Shown piece by piece: positions 1 to 7,727 of a stretch of DNA of 13,143 bases. The number at the start of each line of letters is the position of its first letter. The first letter of the stretch is position 1. The position numbers and the translations under genes are program-made. A model generated the notes under the pieces. That model did not search any database and was not told the DNA's origin. It saw only the letters and a list, made by a program, of their open reading frames with translations. This DNA is from an uncultured Clostridia bacterium (GTDB lineage Bacteria > Bacillota_A > Clostridia > TANB77 > CAG-508): positions 1 through 13,143 of the forward strand of contig CANRFI010000029.1 in assembly GCA_947629855.1 (NCBI GenBank), written 5' to 3'.

Positions 1-555
1 GAAATATTAGAAGTAAATAGAAAAGCTTCAAAAGAAATAATAGATAAAGCATATAAAGTATTAATAAAAAAATATCATCCAGATTTATATAGTGGAGAAA
101 AACAGCAATATGCAGAAAGAAAAACAAAAGAAATCAATGAAGCATATAGAATTTTATCAAATGAGTTCTTAAAAGAGCAATATGATAGTGAACTAGAAAA
201 GCAAGAAATAAAGCAAAAACAACAAACTAACAATAAAAATTTCCAAGAAGAGACAAATAATATACAAGGAAAAACAGTAGAAGCTGAGCCAAAGCGAGTA
301 AAAACTAAAAAGACAGGAACATTTAATTCTATTATAGAATTAACAAGAAATTTAATAGACTTAATTAAAAATAGAGAAAAAAGGGAAGAAATAAAAGAAG
401 TAACAAGGAAAGATGCAATAGCTTTTGTATTAACAATTATAGTTATAATTATTGTTGGAATTGCTTTATGGTTCATACCATTCACAAATGGATGGATGAG
501 AGAATTATTATTTGAAAATCCATTATTTAGTTGGATAGGAGGATTATTTTCATAA
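1..555 (+). CDS. J-domain (DnaJ-like) protein with C-terminal membrane anchor, 5' partial
   Basis: The frame is open from base 1 to TAA at 553-555; the start lies outside the window. The visible N-terminus is a J-domain: a helix-II-like stretch ends in the diagnostic HPD loop (KKYHPDLY, near residue 26), followed by a helix with the typical NEAYRILSN pattern. HPD is the element that stimulates ATP hydrolysis by DnaK-type Hsp70s, so this is probably an Hsp70 co-chaperone. After the J-domain comes a charged Lys/Glu/Gln linker (about residues 60-135), then one hydrophobic segment (about 140-162, [18 protein letters not shown]) and a short tail. There is no Gly/Phe region and no zinc-finger cysteines, so it is not canonical DnaJ. 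It should be a membrane-tethered class C J-protein. Its stop overlaps the nrdG start (TAATG), implying co-translation. The client is unknown. Confidence 0.85.
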   Translation, partial: EILEVNRKASKEIIDKAYKVLIKKYHPDLYSGEKQQYAERKTKEINEAYRILSNEFLKEQYDSELEKQEIKQKQQTNNKNFQEETNNIQGKTVEAEPKRVKTKKTGTFNSIIELTRNLIDLIKNREKREEIKEVTRKDAIAFVLTIIVIIIVGIALWFIPFTNGWMRELLFENPLFSWIGGLFS

Positions 556-1077
556 TGCATTATGCTGATATAAAAAAAGCCGATATTGCAAATGGCTTAG
601 GTGTTAGAGTATCTGTTTTCGTAAGTGGTTGTACGCATCACTGTAAAAACTGTTTTAATAGTGAAGCATGGGACTTTAATTATGGAAAAGAATTCACTGA
701 TAAAGAAATAAATAAAGTATTAGAAGAATTGGACCATCCATATGTAGCAGGATTATCATTACTAGGAGGAGAGCCTTTGGAGCATGTAAATCAACAAGGG
801 CTTTTACCTTTACTTAGACAAGTAAAAGAAAAATTTCCTGAAAAGAACATATGGTGCTACACAGGATATACTTTTGATAAAGACATTATTGAAAATATGT
901 GTAAAAACTGGAAAGAAACTCCAGAATTACTATCATACTTAGATGTTATAGTAGACCGGAAAATTCGAAGAAGACAAAAAAGACATAAAATTACGTTTTC
1001 GTGGATCAAGTAACCAAAGAATAATTGATGTCAAAAAATCACTAAAAGAAAAGAAATCAGTATTATTTGAATTCTAA
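555..1077 (+). CDS. nrdG: Anaerobic ribonucleotide reductase activating protein NrdG, with an internal +1 frameshift at CGG (957)
   Basis: This is a radical SAM activase that would install the glycyl radical on the anaerobic reductase NrdD, using a [4Fe-4S] cluster and S-adenosylmethionine. The CX3CX2C cluster motif is C26-C30-C33 (GCTHHCKNC). It is followed by the family's conserved stretches (LSLLGGEPL, IWCYTGYTF, LDVIVD). ATG at 555 is preferred over an in-frame ATG at 531 because the protein then begins [14 protein letters not shown], as in the family, and the start overlaps the J-domain gene stop. In frame zero the family match ends at VD (GAC 954-956); the next codon is CGG and translation stops at 1013 after 152 aa. 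Skipping C957 restores DGKFEED and the conserved end KLRFRGSSNQRIIDVKKS, stopping at 1075-1077 for a normal 173 aa. NrdD is not in the window. It is either a programmed or tolerated frameshift, a recent mutation, or a sequence error. Confidence 0.88.
954..960 (+). other. Putative +1 frameshift site in nrdG (GAC CGG A)
   Basis: Zero frame reads GAC-CGG-AAA; the family-matching reading is GAC-(C)-GGA-AAA. The GGA encodes the conserved Gly of the NrdG VDG motif. I see no Shine-Dalgarno-like stimulator just upstream and no obvious downstream hairpin. The rare arginine codon CGG in the A site is the only candidate stimulator. It shares CGGAAAA with the site at 6300. Confidence 0.6.
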
Positions 1078-1080
1078 CTA

Positions 1081-1109
1081 TTGACAAGTAAAATGCTTTA
1101 ATGTATAAT
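1081..1109 (+). promoter_or_regulatory. Sigma-A-type promoter for rpsU
   Basis: A perfect -35 TTGACA (1081-1086), a 17-base spacer and a perfect -10 TATAAT (1104-1109) predict a start near 1116. The roughly 58-base leader holds two small inverted repeats: GGG-TTAT-CCC at 1124-1133, and AATACA/TGTATT at 1135-1151. This promoter begins four bases after the frameshifted nrdG stop. Confidence 0.85.
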
Positions 1110-1173
1110 AAATATCATTAAAAGGGTTATCCCAAATACAGTTTTTGTATTGACTGGAAGGAGGGGAATATAA

Positions 1174-1344
1174 ATGTCAGAGATTAAAGTAAATAATGGT
1201 AATATAGAAGATGCCTTAAAAAGGTTTAAAAGGCAATGCGCAAGGAACGGAGTGCTTCAAGAAGTAAGAAAAAGAGAGCACTATGAAAAACCTAGTGTAA
1301 GAAGAAAGAAAAAATCAGAGGCAGCAAGAAAAAGAAAATTTTAG
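1174..1344 (+). CDS. rpsU: 30S ribosomal protein S21
   Basis: This is a 56-aa, very basic protein. Its opening ([20 protein letters not shown]), the following [20 protein letters not shown] and the Arg/Lys-rich tail ending in ARKRKF are characteristic of bS21. S21 sits on the 30S platform near the anti-Shine-Dalgarno end of 16S rRNA and affects initiation. The length fits the family (about 55-70 aa). The ATG is preceded by a strong GGAAGGAGGGG site (1156-1166). It is monocistronic: it has its own promoter at 1081 and terminator at 1352. One CGG trinucleotide occurs out of frame here (AAC-GGA) and is read normally, which serves as a control for the frameshift sites. Confidence 0.95.
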   Translation: MSEIKVNNGNIEDALKRFKRQCARNGVLQEVRKREHYEKPSVRRKKKSEAARKRKF

Positions 1345-1351
1345 GAAAATA

Positions 1352-1391
1352 AAAGTGGTGCTTTTTGGCATCACTTTTTTGGCGTTTTTTT
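1352..1391 (+). terminator. Rho-independent terminator after rpsU
   Basis: A 10-bp stem pairs AAAGTGGTGC (1352-1361) with GCATCACTTT (1368-1377), with one G-T pair and a 6-base loop. Two T-rich runs follow, the second TTTTTTT at 1385-1391. Confidence 0.85.
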
Positions 1392-1466
1392 GTTCTAAGT
1401 AAAAAAACAACCAGTAAAGGTATAATAAAATAAAAATGTAGTATAATAAACAAAAGGAGGAAAACA

Positions 1467-2738
1467 ATGGAATATAAGAAAACAGAATTAAAAAAAGGAA
1501 TTAAACTTCATTCGATTTACACAGATAAATTCAAAACAAACTTAATAGCTGTATTTTTAACAACTAAACTTACAAGGGAAAACGTAACAAAAAATGCAGT
1601 AATTTCAGCGATTTTAAGAAGAGGCTCTAAAACTATGCCTTCACAAGAAGAAATAAGTAAAGTAATGGAAGAAATGTATGGGGCAAGTTTTGACTGTGGA
1701 TTAGATAAAACAGGAGATAATCAAGTATTAAAATTTTATATTGAAACAGTAAATGACAATTTCCTACCACAAAAAAATGAGAATATTTTAAAAGTATCTT
1801 TAGAAAAATTATTAGATATAGTATTTAATCCATATATAGAAAATAATAGCTTTAAACCAGAGTATGTAGAGCAAGAAAAAAATAATATAAAGCAAAGAAT
1901 AGAAGGAAAAATTGATAATAAAGCAAGATACAGTATAGATAGATGTATTGAAGAAATGTATCCTAATAGTCCTTTTGGGTTATATAAATTAGGTTATATA
2001 GAAGATTTAAAAGACATAAATGGAAGCAATCTATATTCATATTATGAAGAATTAATAAAAAATTGTAAAATTGATATATTTGTATCTGGTCAAATTGATG
2101 ATAAAATCTTACAAGAACTACAAAACAATGAAAATATACAAAAATTACAAGAAAGAAATCCGGACTTTATACTTCCAAAAGAATTAAACAAAAAGCTTCC
2201 AACAGATGAAAAAATAGTAACAGAATCAATGGAAGTAACACAAGGAAAGCTTGTATTAGGGTTAGATGTATCTCTTAATAATGATGACTTAAGATATGAT
2301 ACTTTAATATACAATAGCATTTTAGGTGGAAGTGCTAATTCTAAGATGTTCCAAAATGTAAGAGAAAAAGCACATTTAGCTTATGTAGCAAGTTCAAGCT
2401 ATTTACGTTATAAAAATAATATTTTTATAAATTGCGGAATTGAAATAGCAAATTATGAAAAAGCCTTAGAATTAATAAGACAACAGATTGAAGATATGAA
2501 AAAAGGTAACTTTACAGATGAAGATATAGAAAATGCGAAAAAAGGAATAATAGCAACAATAAATACAATTGATGATGAACAAGATACGGGAATTACTTAT
2601 TATTTCGGACAAGAACTATCACAAAGTGATATTAATATAAAAGAATATATCGAAAAGATTGAACAAGTAGATAAAGAAAATGTTATTAATATAGCACAAA
2701 ATGTAGCAATCAATACAATTTATTTCTTAAAAGACTAA
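1467..2738 (+). CDS. ymfF: M16 (insulinase-like) family protein, YmfF type, lacking the zinc site
   Basis: This 423-aa protein has the two-lobed M16 pitrilysin/insulinase fold signature. It contains AVISAILRRGSKTMPSQEE and MEEMYGASFDCG in the first lobe, and an internal M16 C-terminal domain with SKMFQNVREKAHLAYVASSS around residues 291-310. It has no HXXEH zinc motif, as expected for the non-catalytic member of a YmfF/YmfH pair. In Bacillus subtilis these two (written YfmF/YfmH in some databases) are genetically tied to 5-aminopentanol modification of elongation factor EF-P; their biochemical role is unclear. ATG 1467 follows AAAGGAGG (1453-1460). Two TATAAT-like boxes lie at 1421 and 1442, but neither has a good -35 box, so the promoter is uncertain. 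It is 17 bases from the next gene, clearly one operon. Confidence 0.82.
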   Translation: MEYKKTELKKGIKLHSIYTDKFKTNLIAVFLTTKLTRENVTKNAVISAILRRGSKTMPSQEEISKVMEEMYGASFDCGLDKTGDNQVLKFYIETVNDNFLPQKNENILKVSLEKLLDIVFNPYIENNSFKPEYVEQEKNNIKQRIEGKIDNKARYSIDRCIEEMYPNSPFGLYKLGYIEDLKDINGSNLYSYYEELIKNCKIDIFVSGQIDDKILQELQNNENIQKLQERNPDFILPKELNKKLPTDEKIVTESMEVTQGKLVLGLDVSLNNDDLRYDTLIYNSILGGSANSKMFQNVREKAHLAYVASSSYLRYKNNIFINCGIEIANYEKALELIRQQIEDMKKGNFTDEDIENAKKGIIATINTIDDEQDTGITYYFGQELSQSDINIKEYIEKIEQVDKENVINIAQNVAINTIYFLKD

Positions 2739-2755
2739 ATTAAGGAGGAAATAGA

Positions 2756-4033
2756 ATGCAGATTATAGAAAATTCTAAAGTAAAAGAAAAAGTATATATA
2801 GAAAAGCTTGAAAATGGCTTGACAGTAATTGTAATTCCCAAAAAAGGAGTTCAAAAAAAGTATATGATTTGGGGAACGCATTATGGTTCAAATGAAAGTA
2901 GCTTTGTTGTTCCTGGAGAAGAAGAAATTACAAATGTTCCAAATGGAGTAGCGCATTTTTTGGAGCATAAAATGTTTGAACAAGAAAATGGAACCAATAG
3001 TTTAGATGTTTTAACTGCATTAGGTGTAGAAGCAAATGCTTATACAACAAATGACCATACAGCATATTTATTTGAATGTACAGATAATTTCTATGAAGCA
3101 ATGGATGAACTAATGGATTATGTGCAACATCCATATTTTACAGATGAAAATGTAGAAAAAGAAAAAGGAATTATTGGTCAGGAAATTATGATGTATAATG
3201 ATTATCCTGAATGGAAAGTATATTTAAATGCTATGAAGGCAATGTATCACAATAATCCTGTAAAAATTGATATTGTAGGCACAATTGAAACAATTAGCAA
3301 AATTGATAAAGAAATATTATATAAATGCTATCAAACTTTTTATAACCCATCAAATATGACAATGGTTATATGTGGTGATTTTGAACCAGAAGCAATTTTG
3401 GAAGAAGTAAAGAAAAGATTAATAAACACTAAACCAACTGGAGAAATAAAAAGAATCTATCCAGCTGAACCAGATGAGATTGTAACAGACAAAATTGAAG
3501 AAAAATTAGAAGTAAGCCAAGCAATGTACGTAATAGGAATAAAAGATACTATAAATTGTAAAGAAAAAAGAGAACTTGTAAAAAAACACTTGGCAATAGA
3601 AATCTTATTAAACTTAATATTAGGTCGAAGTTCAAATTTATATAAAGAACTTTATAATAAAGAACTAACTTATGCGCAACCAAACTTAGAATATGAATTT
3701 ACTAATATTTATGCTCACTGTTTAATTACAGGACAATCAAACAATCCAGAAGAAATTTATAAAAGATTTAAAGATGAGGTAAATAGATTAAAACAAGAAG
3801 GCATTAATAAAGAAGACTTTGAAAGAATTAAAAAAATGATATATGGTGGATATATCAAAGAATATAATGATGTTCAAGATATTGCAAGAATGTTTTTAGC
3901 AGATTATATAAGAGGAATAAATAGCTTTGACTATTTAGAGGAAATTGAGCAAATTAATGTAGAATATTTAGAGCAAATATTGAAAGATGTCTTTAAAGAA
4001 GAAAAGATGGTTCTTTCAATTGTAAAAAGTTAA
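2756..4033 (+). CDS. ymfH: M16 zinc metallopeptidase, YmfH type
   Basis: This is a 425-aa M16 peptidase with the inverted zinc motif HXXEH at residues 67-71 (VAHFLEHKMF): H67 and H71 bind zinc and E70 is the catalytic base. The third ligand is probably E143 in GIIGQEIMMYND. The second lobe has the expected GRSSNLYKELYNKELTYA stretch near residues 291-308. It is the catalytically competent partner of the upstream zinc-less YmfF-like protein; such pairs resemble the alpha/beta arrangement of mitochondrial processing peptidase. The association with EF-P modification comes from Bacillus genetics, not from this sequence. ATG 2756 follows AAGGAGG, and the gene ends before a terminator hairpin at 4071. 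Confidence 0.85.
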   Translation: MQIIENSKVKEKVYIEKLENGLTVIVIPKKGVQKKYMIWGTHYGSNESSFVVPGEEEITNVPNGVAHFLEHKMFEQENGTNSLDVLTALGVEANAYTTNDHTAYLFECTDNFYEAMDELMDYVQHPYFTDENVEKEKGIIGQEIMMYNDYPEWKVYLNAMKAMYHNNPVKIDIVGTIETISKIDKEILYKCYQTFYNPSNMTMVICGDFEPEAILEEVKKRLINTKPTGEIKRIYPAEPDEIVTDKIEEKLEVSQAMYVIGIKDTINCKEKRELVKKHLAIEILLNLILGRSSNLYKELYNKELTYAQPNLEYEFTNIYAHCLITGQSNNPEEIYKRFKDEVNRLKQEGINKEDFERIKKMIYGGYIKEYNDVQDIARMFLADYIRGINSFDYLEEIEQINVEYLEQILKDVFKEEKMVLSIVKS

Positions 4034-4070
4034 AAAAAGTATAAAAATAAAGCAAAAAAAATATGTAATA

Positions 4071-4113
4071 AAAACGGTATTTTTTGTAAAAAATAAAAAA
4101 TATCGTTTTATTT
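4071..4113 (+). terminator. Terminator hairpin after the ymfF-ymfH pair
   Basis: A roughly 15-bp AT-rich stem pairs AAAACGGTATTTTT (from 4071) with AAAAATATCGTTTT (to 4109), with one G-T pair, followed by ATTTTA. A-tracts precede it, so it may work in both directions. Confidence 0.65.
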
Positions 4114-4123
4114 TATTTAATAA

Positions 4124-4130
4124 TGTCGAA
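4124..4130 (+). promoter_or_regulatory. Candidate Spo0A box (TGTCGAA)
   Basis: TGTCGAA matches the core 0A box (TGNCGAA) recognised by the sporulation regulator Spo0A. It lies about 50 bases upstream of the putative -35 element of the Spo0E-like gene. A manual scan found no other TGTCGAA in the window. A 7-mer can occur by chance; the location is what makes it persuasive. Confidence 0.5.
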
Positions 4131-4179
4131 AAAAGTCATAAAAGGTCACACGAAAATTGACAAAAAGCCTTGAAAATAC

Positions 4180-4208
4180 TTGACTTTAAGAAAATTATGT
4201 GGTAATTT
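4180..4208 (+). promoter_or_regulatory. Promoter for the Spo0E-like gene
   Basis: TTGACT (4180-4185), a 17-base spacer and TAATTT (4203-4208) give a fair sigma-A-type promoter with a weak -10. An additional TTGACA at 4157-4162 has no matching -10. Confidence 0.55.
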
Positions 4209-4218
4209 ATAAATATAA

Positions 4219-4228
4219 AAGGATGTGA
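4219..4228 (+). promoter_or_regulatory. Ribosome binding site of the Spo0E-like gene
   Basis: AAGGATGTGA is close to AGGAGGTGA, with the core ending 8-12 bases before ATG 4236. It fixes that start; the alternatives (ATG 4223, GTG 4225) run straight into stop codons. Confidence 0.6.
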
Positions 4229-4235
4229 TTGGTAT

Positions 4236-4406
4236 ATGTTAAATGATGATATTTGTAAATTACGAGATAAATTAAATAAAAGCATCGAGCAAGGCGAAGA
4301 TTATAGCATAATCTATCAACTTAGCATTGAATTAGATGAATTAATTACTAAACATTATAAAGAACAAAAACAAAATAAAGGGAAATTAATGTGTAGAACA
4401 ACTTAA
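4236..4406 (+). CDS. Spo0E-like sporulation regulatory aspartyl-phosphate phosphatase
   Basis: This 56-aa protein has the Spo0E family pattern. A first helix with IxxLRxKL spacing (DICKLRDKLNKSIEQG, residues 5-20) is followed by a second helix carrying the signature LSIELDELI (29-37), equivalent to the conserved SxELD. Family members dephosphorylate Spo0A~P and so hold back sporulation. The Asp of the signature (D34) is the residue used in attacking the phosphoryl group in characterised Spo0E proteins. Length is normal for this mini-family. It is a single-gene unit with its own promoter at 4180, a 0A-like box at 4124 and a strong terminator at 4437. This suggests Spo0A may control its own phosphatase. 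The tail LMCRTT carries one Cys of unknown meaning. This gene is strong evidence for an endospore-forming host. Confidence 0.85.
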   Translation: MLNDDICKLRDKLNKSIEQGEDYSIIYQLSIELDELITKHYKEQKQNKGKLMCRTT

Positions 4407-4436
4407 AAATCCCCAAAATGTATAAAGTTGTGTAAC

Positions 4437-4486
4437 AAAAAGTTGGTGTATTAATATTTTTAATAATTAATACATCAACTTTTTTT
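4437..4486 (+). terminator. Strong terminator after the Spo0E-like gene
   Basis: A 19-bp stem (4437-4455 with 4466-4484, one G-T pair, 10-base loop) ends in a run of T to 4486. The outer A-tract/T-tract makes it potentially bidirectional, although no gene faces it from the right. Confidence 0.85.
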
Positions 4487-4573
4487 GTATTATAAAAACT
4501 GCATTATAATTTCGTACAATAAGACTAATCAATATAGCTATTAAAGGTCATTAAAGACCTTAAAATAAAAACC

Positions 4574-4602
4574 TTGATTTTTTCAGAAAAATATTATATA
4601 AT
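4574..4602 (+). promoter_or_regulatory. Promoter for the SNF2 helicase gene
   Basis: TTGATT (4574-4579), a 17-base spacer and a perfect TATAAT (4597-4602) predict a start near 4609. The resulting leader is short and carries the AAAAGGAGG site (4614-4622). The 4487-4573 stretch shows nothing else I recognise. Confidence 0.78.
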
Positions 4603-4631
4603 TATTAGCCGAGAAAAGGAGGAAAGCACAA

Positions 4632-7600
4632 GTGAGCAAAGAGCCTTTAAAAGATAATTATAGAAGTTTTAAACAAATAGTCAATATCTTTTACAATGAA
4701 GAAGTCAATGGAATTGGAGTAGAAGAAGAAACTATTTTAAAAAACGAAGGAACTATAAAAATTGAACCTAAGATTATCTATGACAAATTTTCAGGAGATA
4801 TGAAAGTTGAATTTAAAATCGGAACAAATAAAATGTATAAAATAAAAGACTTATCAGAATTTTATACAAGGATGATAGAAAAAGAGTTTTATAAATATGG
4901 CGAAAAATTACAATTTATACATACACCAGAAATGTTTGAAGATGAAAGTAGGCCATTATTAGATTTTATTTTAAAATATGCCGAAGTTATAAAATATGCT
5001 AACTCTAATTCAAATAGTAATTATCGCTATTATGGAAAAGCATTAAGTGATACAAGTATAATTTTAGGAAATACTGGTATTGATGACCTATTCGAAGTAT
5101 TAAAAGGTCAAAAAGTATTATTCCAAAAAGATTACAATATAGAAGAAATAGAATTAACAGAAGAAGAACCTAAAATAGAATTTAAATTAAAAAAAATAGG
5201 CGAAGAAAAATATTCTATTACACCTAATATAGAAATTTTCAATGTAACTATTATCAAAGGGAAAAAACATAAATATGTATTAGATAATAAAAAAATGTAC
5301 AGAGTAACAAAAAACTTTGAAAACACAAATATCAGATTATTAGAATTATTTAGACAAAATTATATTACAGAAGTATTGTTAGGAAAAGATGAACTAACAC
5401 AGCTATTTTCAATAGTTATTCCAAAAGTAAAAGGTGCAATTAAGATTGAAAATATACCAGAAGAAGAAATAAAAAATTATCGACCACAAGAATTACAAGT
5501 AAAAGCATACTTAGATTTTAACGAAAAGGACTACTTAATTGCAGAAGTAAAATTCCAATATGGAGAAAATGAATTCAATCCATTAGATGAAAAGACAAAA
5601 GTAAACTTTCCTCGAAACGTAATTCAAGAAACAAAAGCATTAAACATATTTAAAAAAACAGGTTTTATGTTTGATAGTCAAAACCTAAGATTTATCTTAC
5701 CAAATAATGATAAAATATATGAATTTCTATCAGAAGATATAAATCTTTATATGCAAAAATTTGAAATAATGGTAACAGACAAATTTAAAACAAAGCAAAT
5801 TATACAACCTAAAATAGGTGGTATAGGAGTAAAAGTAGAAAATGATCTACTATCAATTGATTTGAAAAATATCAATATTAATGCAAAAGAATTAAAAAGC
5901 ATAATGGAAAAATATGAACTAAAGAAAAAATACTATAGATTAAAAGATGGCAGTTTTATAACATTAGAAGACAATAAACAGATAGACTTTCTAAATAAGT
6001 TAGTTACAGGAATGGATATTGATTACAAAGAATTGGAATCTGGAGAAGTAAAATTACCAATAAATAGAAGTTTATATTTGAATACGCTTTTAAAAGAAAT
6101 AAAAGGTTCTGAAATTATAAAAAACTCAAGTTATAGAGAAATTATAAATGGAATGGACAAAGAACAATTAGAAGAAGAATTAAAAGTTCCAGAAAATTTA
6201 GAAACAGTTTTAAGATATTATCAAAAAACAGGATTTAAATGGTTAAAAACTTTAGATAAATATAAATTTGGTGGAATTTTAGCAGATGATATGGGACTTC
6301 GGAAAAACAATACAAATGTTATCAATTATTGTGGATTATGTGGAAAATGATGATCAAGATGGAGACCTAATTCCAGGACAAGAACAAATTGAACATAGCA
6401 AAAATAAAAGAGCAAGTTTAGTAGTGTGCCCAAGCTCATTAACATTAAACTGGCAAAACGAAGCAAAAAAATTCACAAAAGAATTAAAAACATTAGTAAT
6501 AAAAGGCAACTTGCAAGAAAGAAAATCACAAATTTCTCAAATAGATGATTATGATTTGATTATAACATCTTATGACTTATTAAAAAGAGACATTGAATTA
6601 TATCTAGAAAAAGAATATAAATTTAGGTATATTATAGCAGATGAAGCACAATATCTAAAAAATAGTAATACTCAAAATGCAAAATCAGTTAAACAGATAA
6701 ATGCAGATACAAAATATGCTTTAACAGGAACACCAATTGAAAATTCACTTGCAGAATTATGGTCAATCTTTGATTTTATAATGCCTGGCTATTTATTCAC
6801 TTATAGAAAATTCAAATCAATGTATGAAGTGCCAATTATTAAGGAAGAAAACGAAGATGTAATGTCAAAACTAAAAATGCTAATAGAACCATTTGTATTA
6901 AGGAGAACAAAAAAGGAAGTATTGACAGAGCTTCCAGACAAGACAGTAACAATTTTAAATAACGAAATGGGAGAGGAACAAAAAAATATTTATTTAAATT
7001 ATTTAGCACAAGCAAAACAAGAAATAGCAGAAGAAATTGATTTAAATGGTTATGAAAGAAGTCAAATGCAGATATTAGCAGCTTTAACACGATTAAGACA
7101 AATATGTTGCCATCCATCATTATTTATTGAAAACTATGAAGGAGAAAGCAGTAAATTAGAGCAATGTATGGAAATAGTACAAGATGCAACTGAAAGTGGA
7201 CACAAAATTTTATTATTTTCTGGTTATACATCAATGTTTGAAATTATAGAAAAACAATTGCAACAAAGAGGAATAACTTATTTCAAACTAACAGGAAACA
7301 CAAAAGTAGAAGAAAGAATAAAATTAGTAGAAGAATTTAATCAAAATCCAGAAATAAAAGTATTTCTAATATCTTTAAAAGCAGGAGGAACAGGATTAAA
7401 CCTAACAGGAGCAGATATGGTAATACATTATGATCCATGGTGGAATGCATCAGCAGAAAATCAAGCAACAGATAGAGCATACAGAATAGGACAAAAGAAG
7501 AATGTTCAAGTATACAAATTAATCACAAAAAATTCAATTGAAGAGAAAATATATGAGTTACAGCAAAAAAAGGCAAAATTAGTAGACAATATGTTAAGCA

Positions 7601-7659
7601 CAAAAACATCATTTATAAGTAAATTATCAAAAGAGGAAATAATGAATTTATTTAGTTAA
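4632..7659 (+). CDS. SNF2-family DNA helicase/ATPase, with an internal +1 frameshift at CGG (6300)
   Basis: Read with one skipped base, this is a 1,008-aa bacterial SNF2 (Swi2/Snf2, Rad54-like) DNA-dependent translocase. Residues 1 to about 520 form the poorly conserved bacterial SNF2-associated region, with no SWIM zinc finger visible. The ATPase core then shows all expected motifs: Walker A DDMGLGKT spanning the break, motif Ia VVCPSSLTLNW, DEAQ box (IIADEAQYLKN), ALTGTPIEN, FVLRRTKKEV, KILLFSGYT, AGGTGLNLTGADMVIHYDPW and ATDRAYRIGQ. GTG 4632 follows AAAAGGAGG (4614-4622). In frame zero the codon after GGA-CTT is CGG and translation stops at 6350 (572 aa, no motor). Skipping C6300 gives CTT-GGA-AAA-ACA and an intact motor to TAA 7659. 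The perfect conservation on both sides argues against an old pseudogene. Its cellular role (transcription, repair or remodelling) cannot be told from sequence. Confidence 0.9.
6297..6303 (+). other. Putative +1 frameshift site in the SNF2 gene (CTT CGG A)
   Basis: Zero frame reads CTT-CGG-AAA; the family-matching reading is CTT-(C)-GGA-AAA, placing GGA at the second Gly of Walker A GLGKT. The layout resembles known +1 sites with CUU in the P site and a slow A-site codon (Ty1 CUU-AGG-C; bacterial prfB CUU-UGA-C). No upstream Shine-Dalgarno-like stimulator is spaced as in prfB. It shares CGGAAAA with the nrdG site. Confidence 0.62.
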
Positions 7660-7698
7660 GATTTTTTTGAGGCTGTGCAACCCCAAAACACCTTTTAG

Positions 7699-7727
7699 TT
7701 GAACTAATTATATATATGTGTTATAAT
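7699..7727 (+). promoter_or_regulatory. Extended -10 promoter for the SCIFF gene (and probably trmFO)
   Basis: TTGAAC (7699-7704), a 17-base spacer and perfect TATAAT (7722-7727), preceded by TGT (extended -10), predict a start near 7734. That start falls inside the left arm of a perfect inverted repeat (7726-7763). Confidence 0.78.

Noticed and set aside
531..554. Earlier in-frame ATG 531 as the nrdG start
   Set aside because: It lies inside the J-domain gene, adds non-family residues and has no binding site. ATG 555 forms the TAATG overlap and matches the family N-terminus.
1104..1151. rpsU leader hairpins as a riboswitch
   Set aside because: The two inverted repeats are only 3 and 6 bp, with no recognisable riboswitch core.
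6300..6307. Extra A in the A-run plus CGG read as glycine, instead of skipping C
   Set aside because: It would require both an A-run indel and a new meaning for CGG at both loci. A single +1 step at CGG explains both with one assumption. It is kept as an alternative for read-level checking.
6286..7659. A separate gene for the helicase motor starting at ATG 6286
   Set aside because: There is no Shine-Dalgarno, it begins with out-of-family residues (MIWDF), and it would lack half of Walker A. The upstream frame supplies exactly the missing DDMGL.
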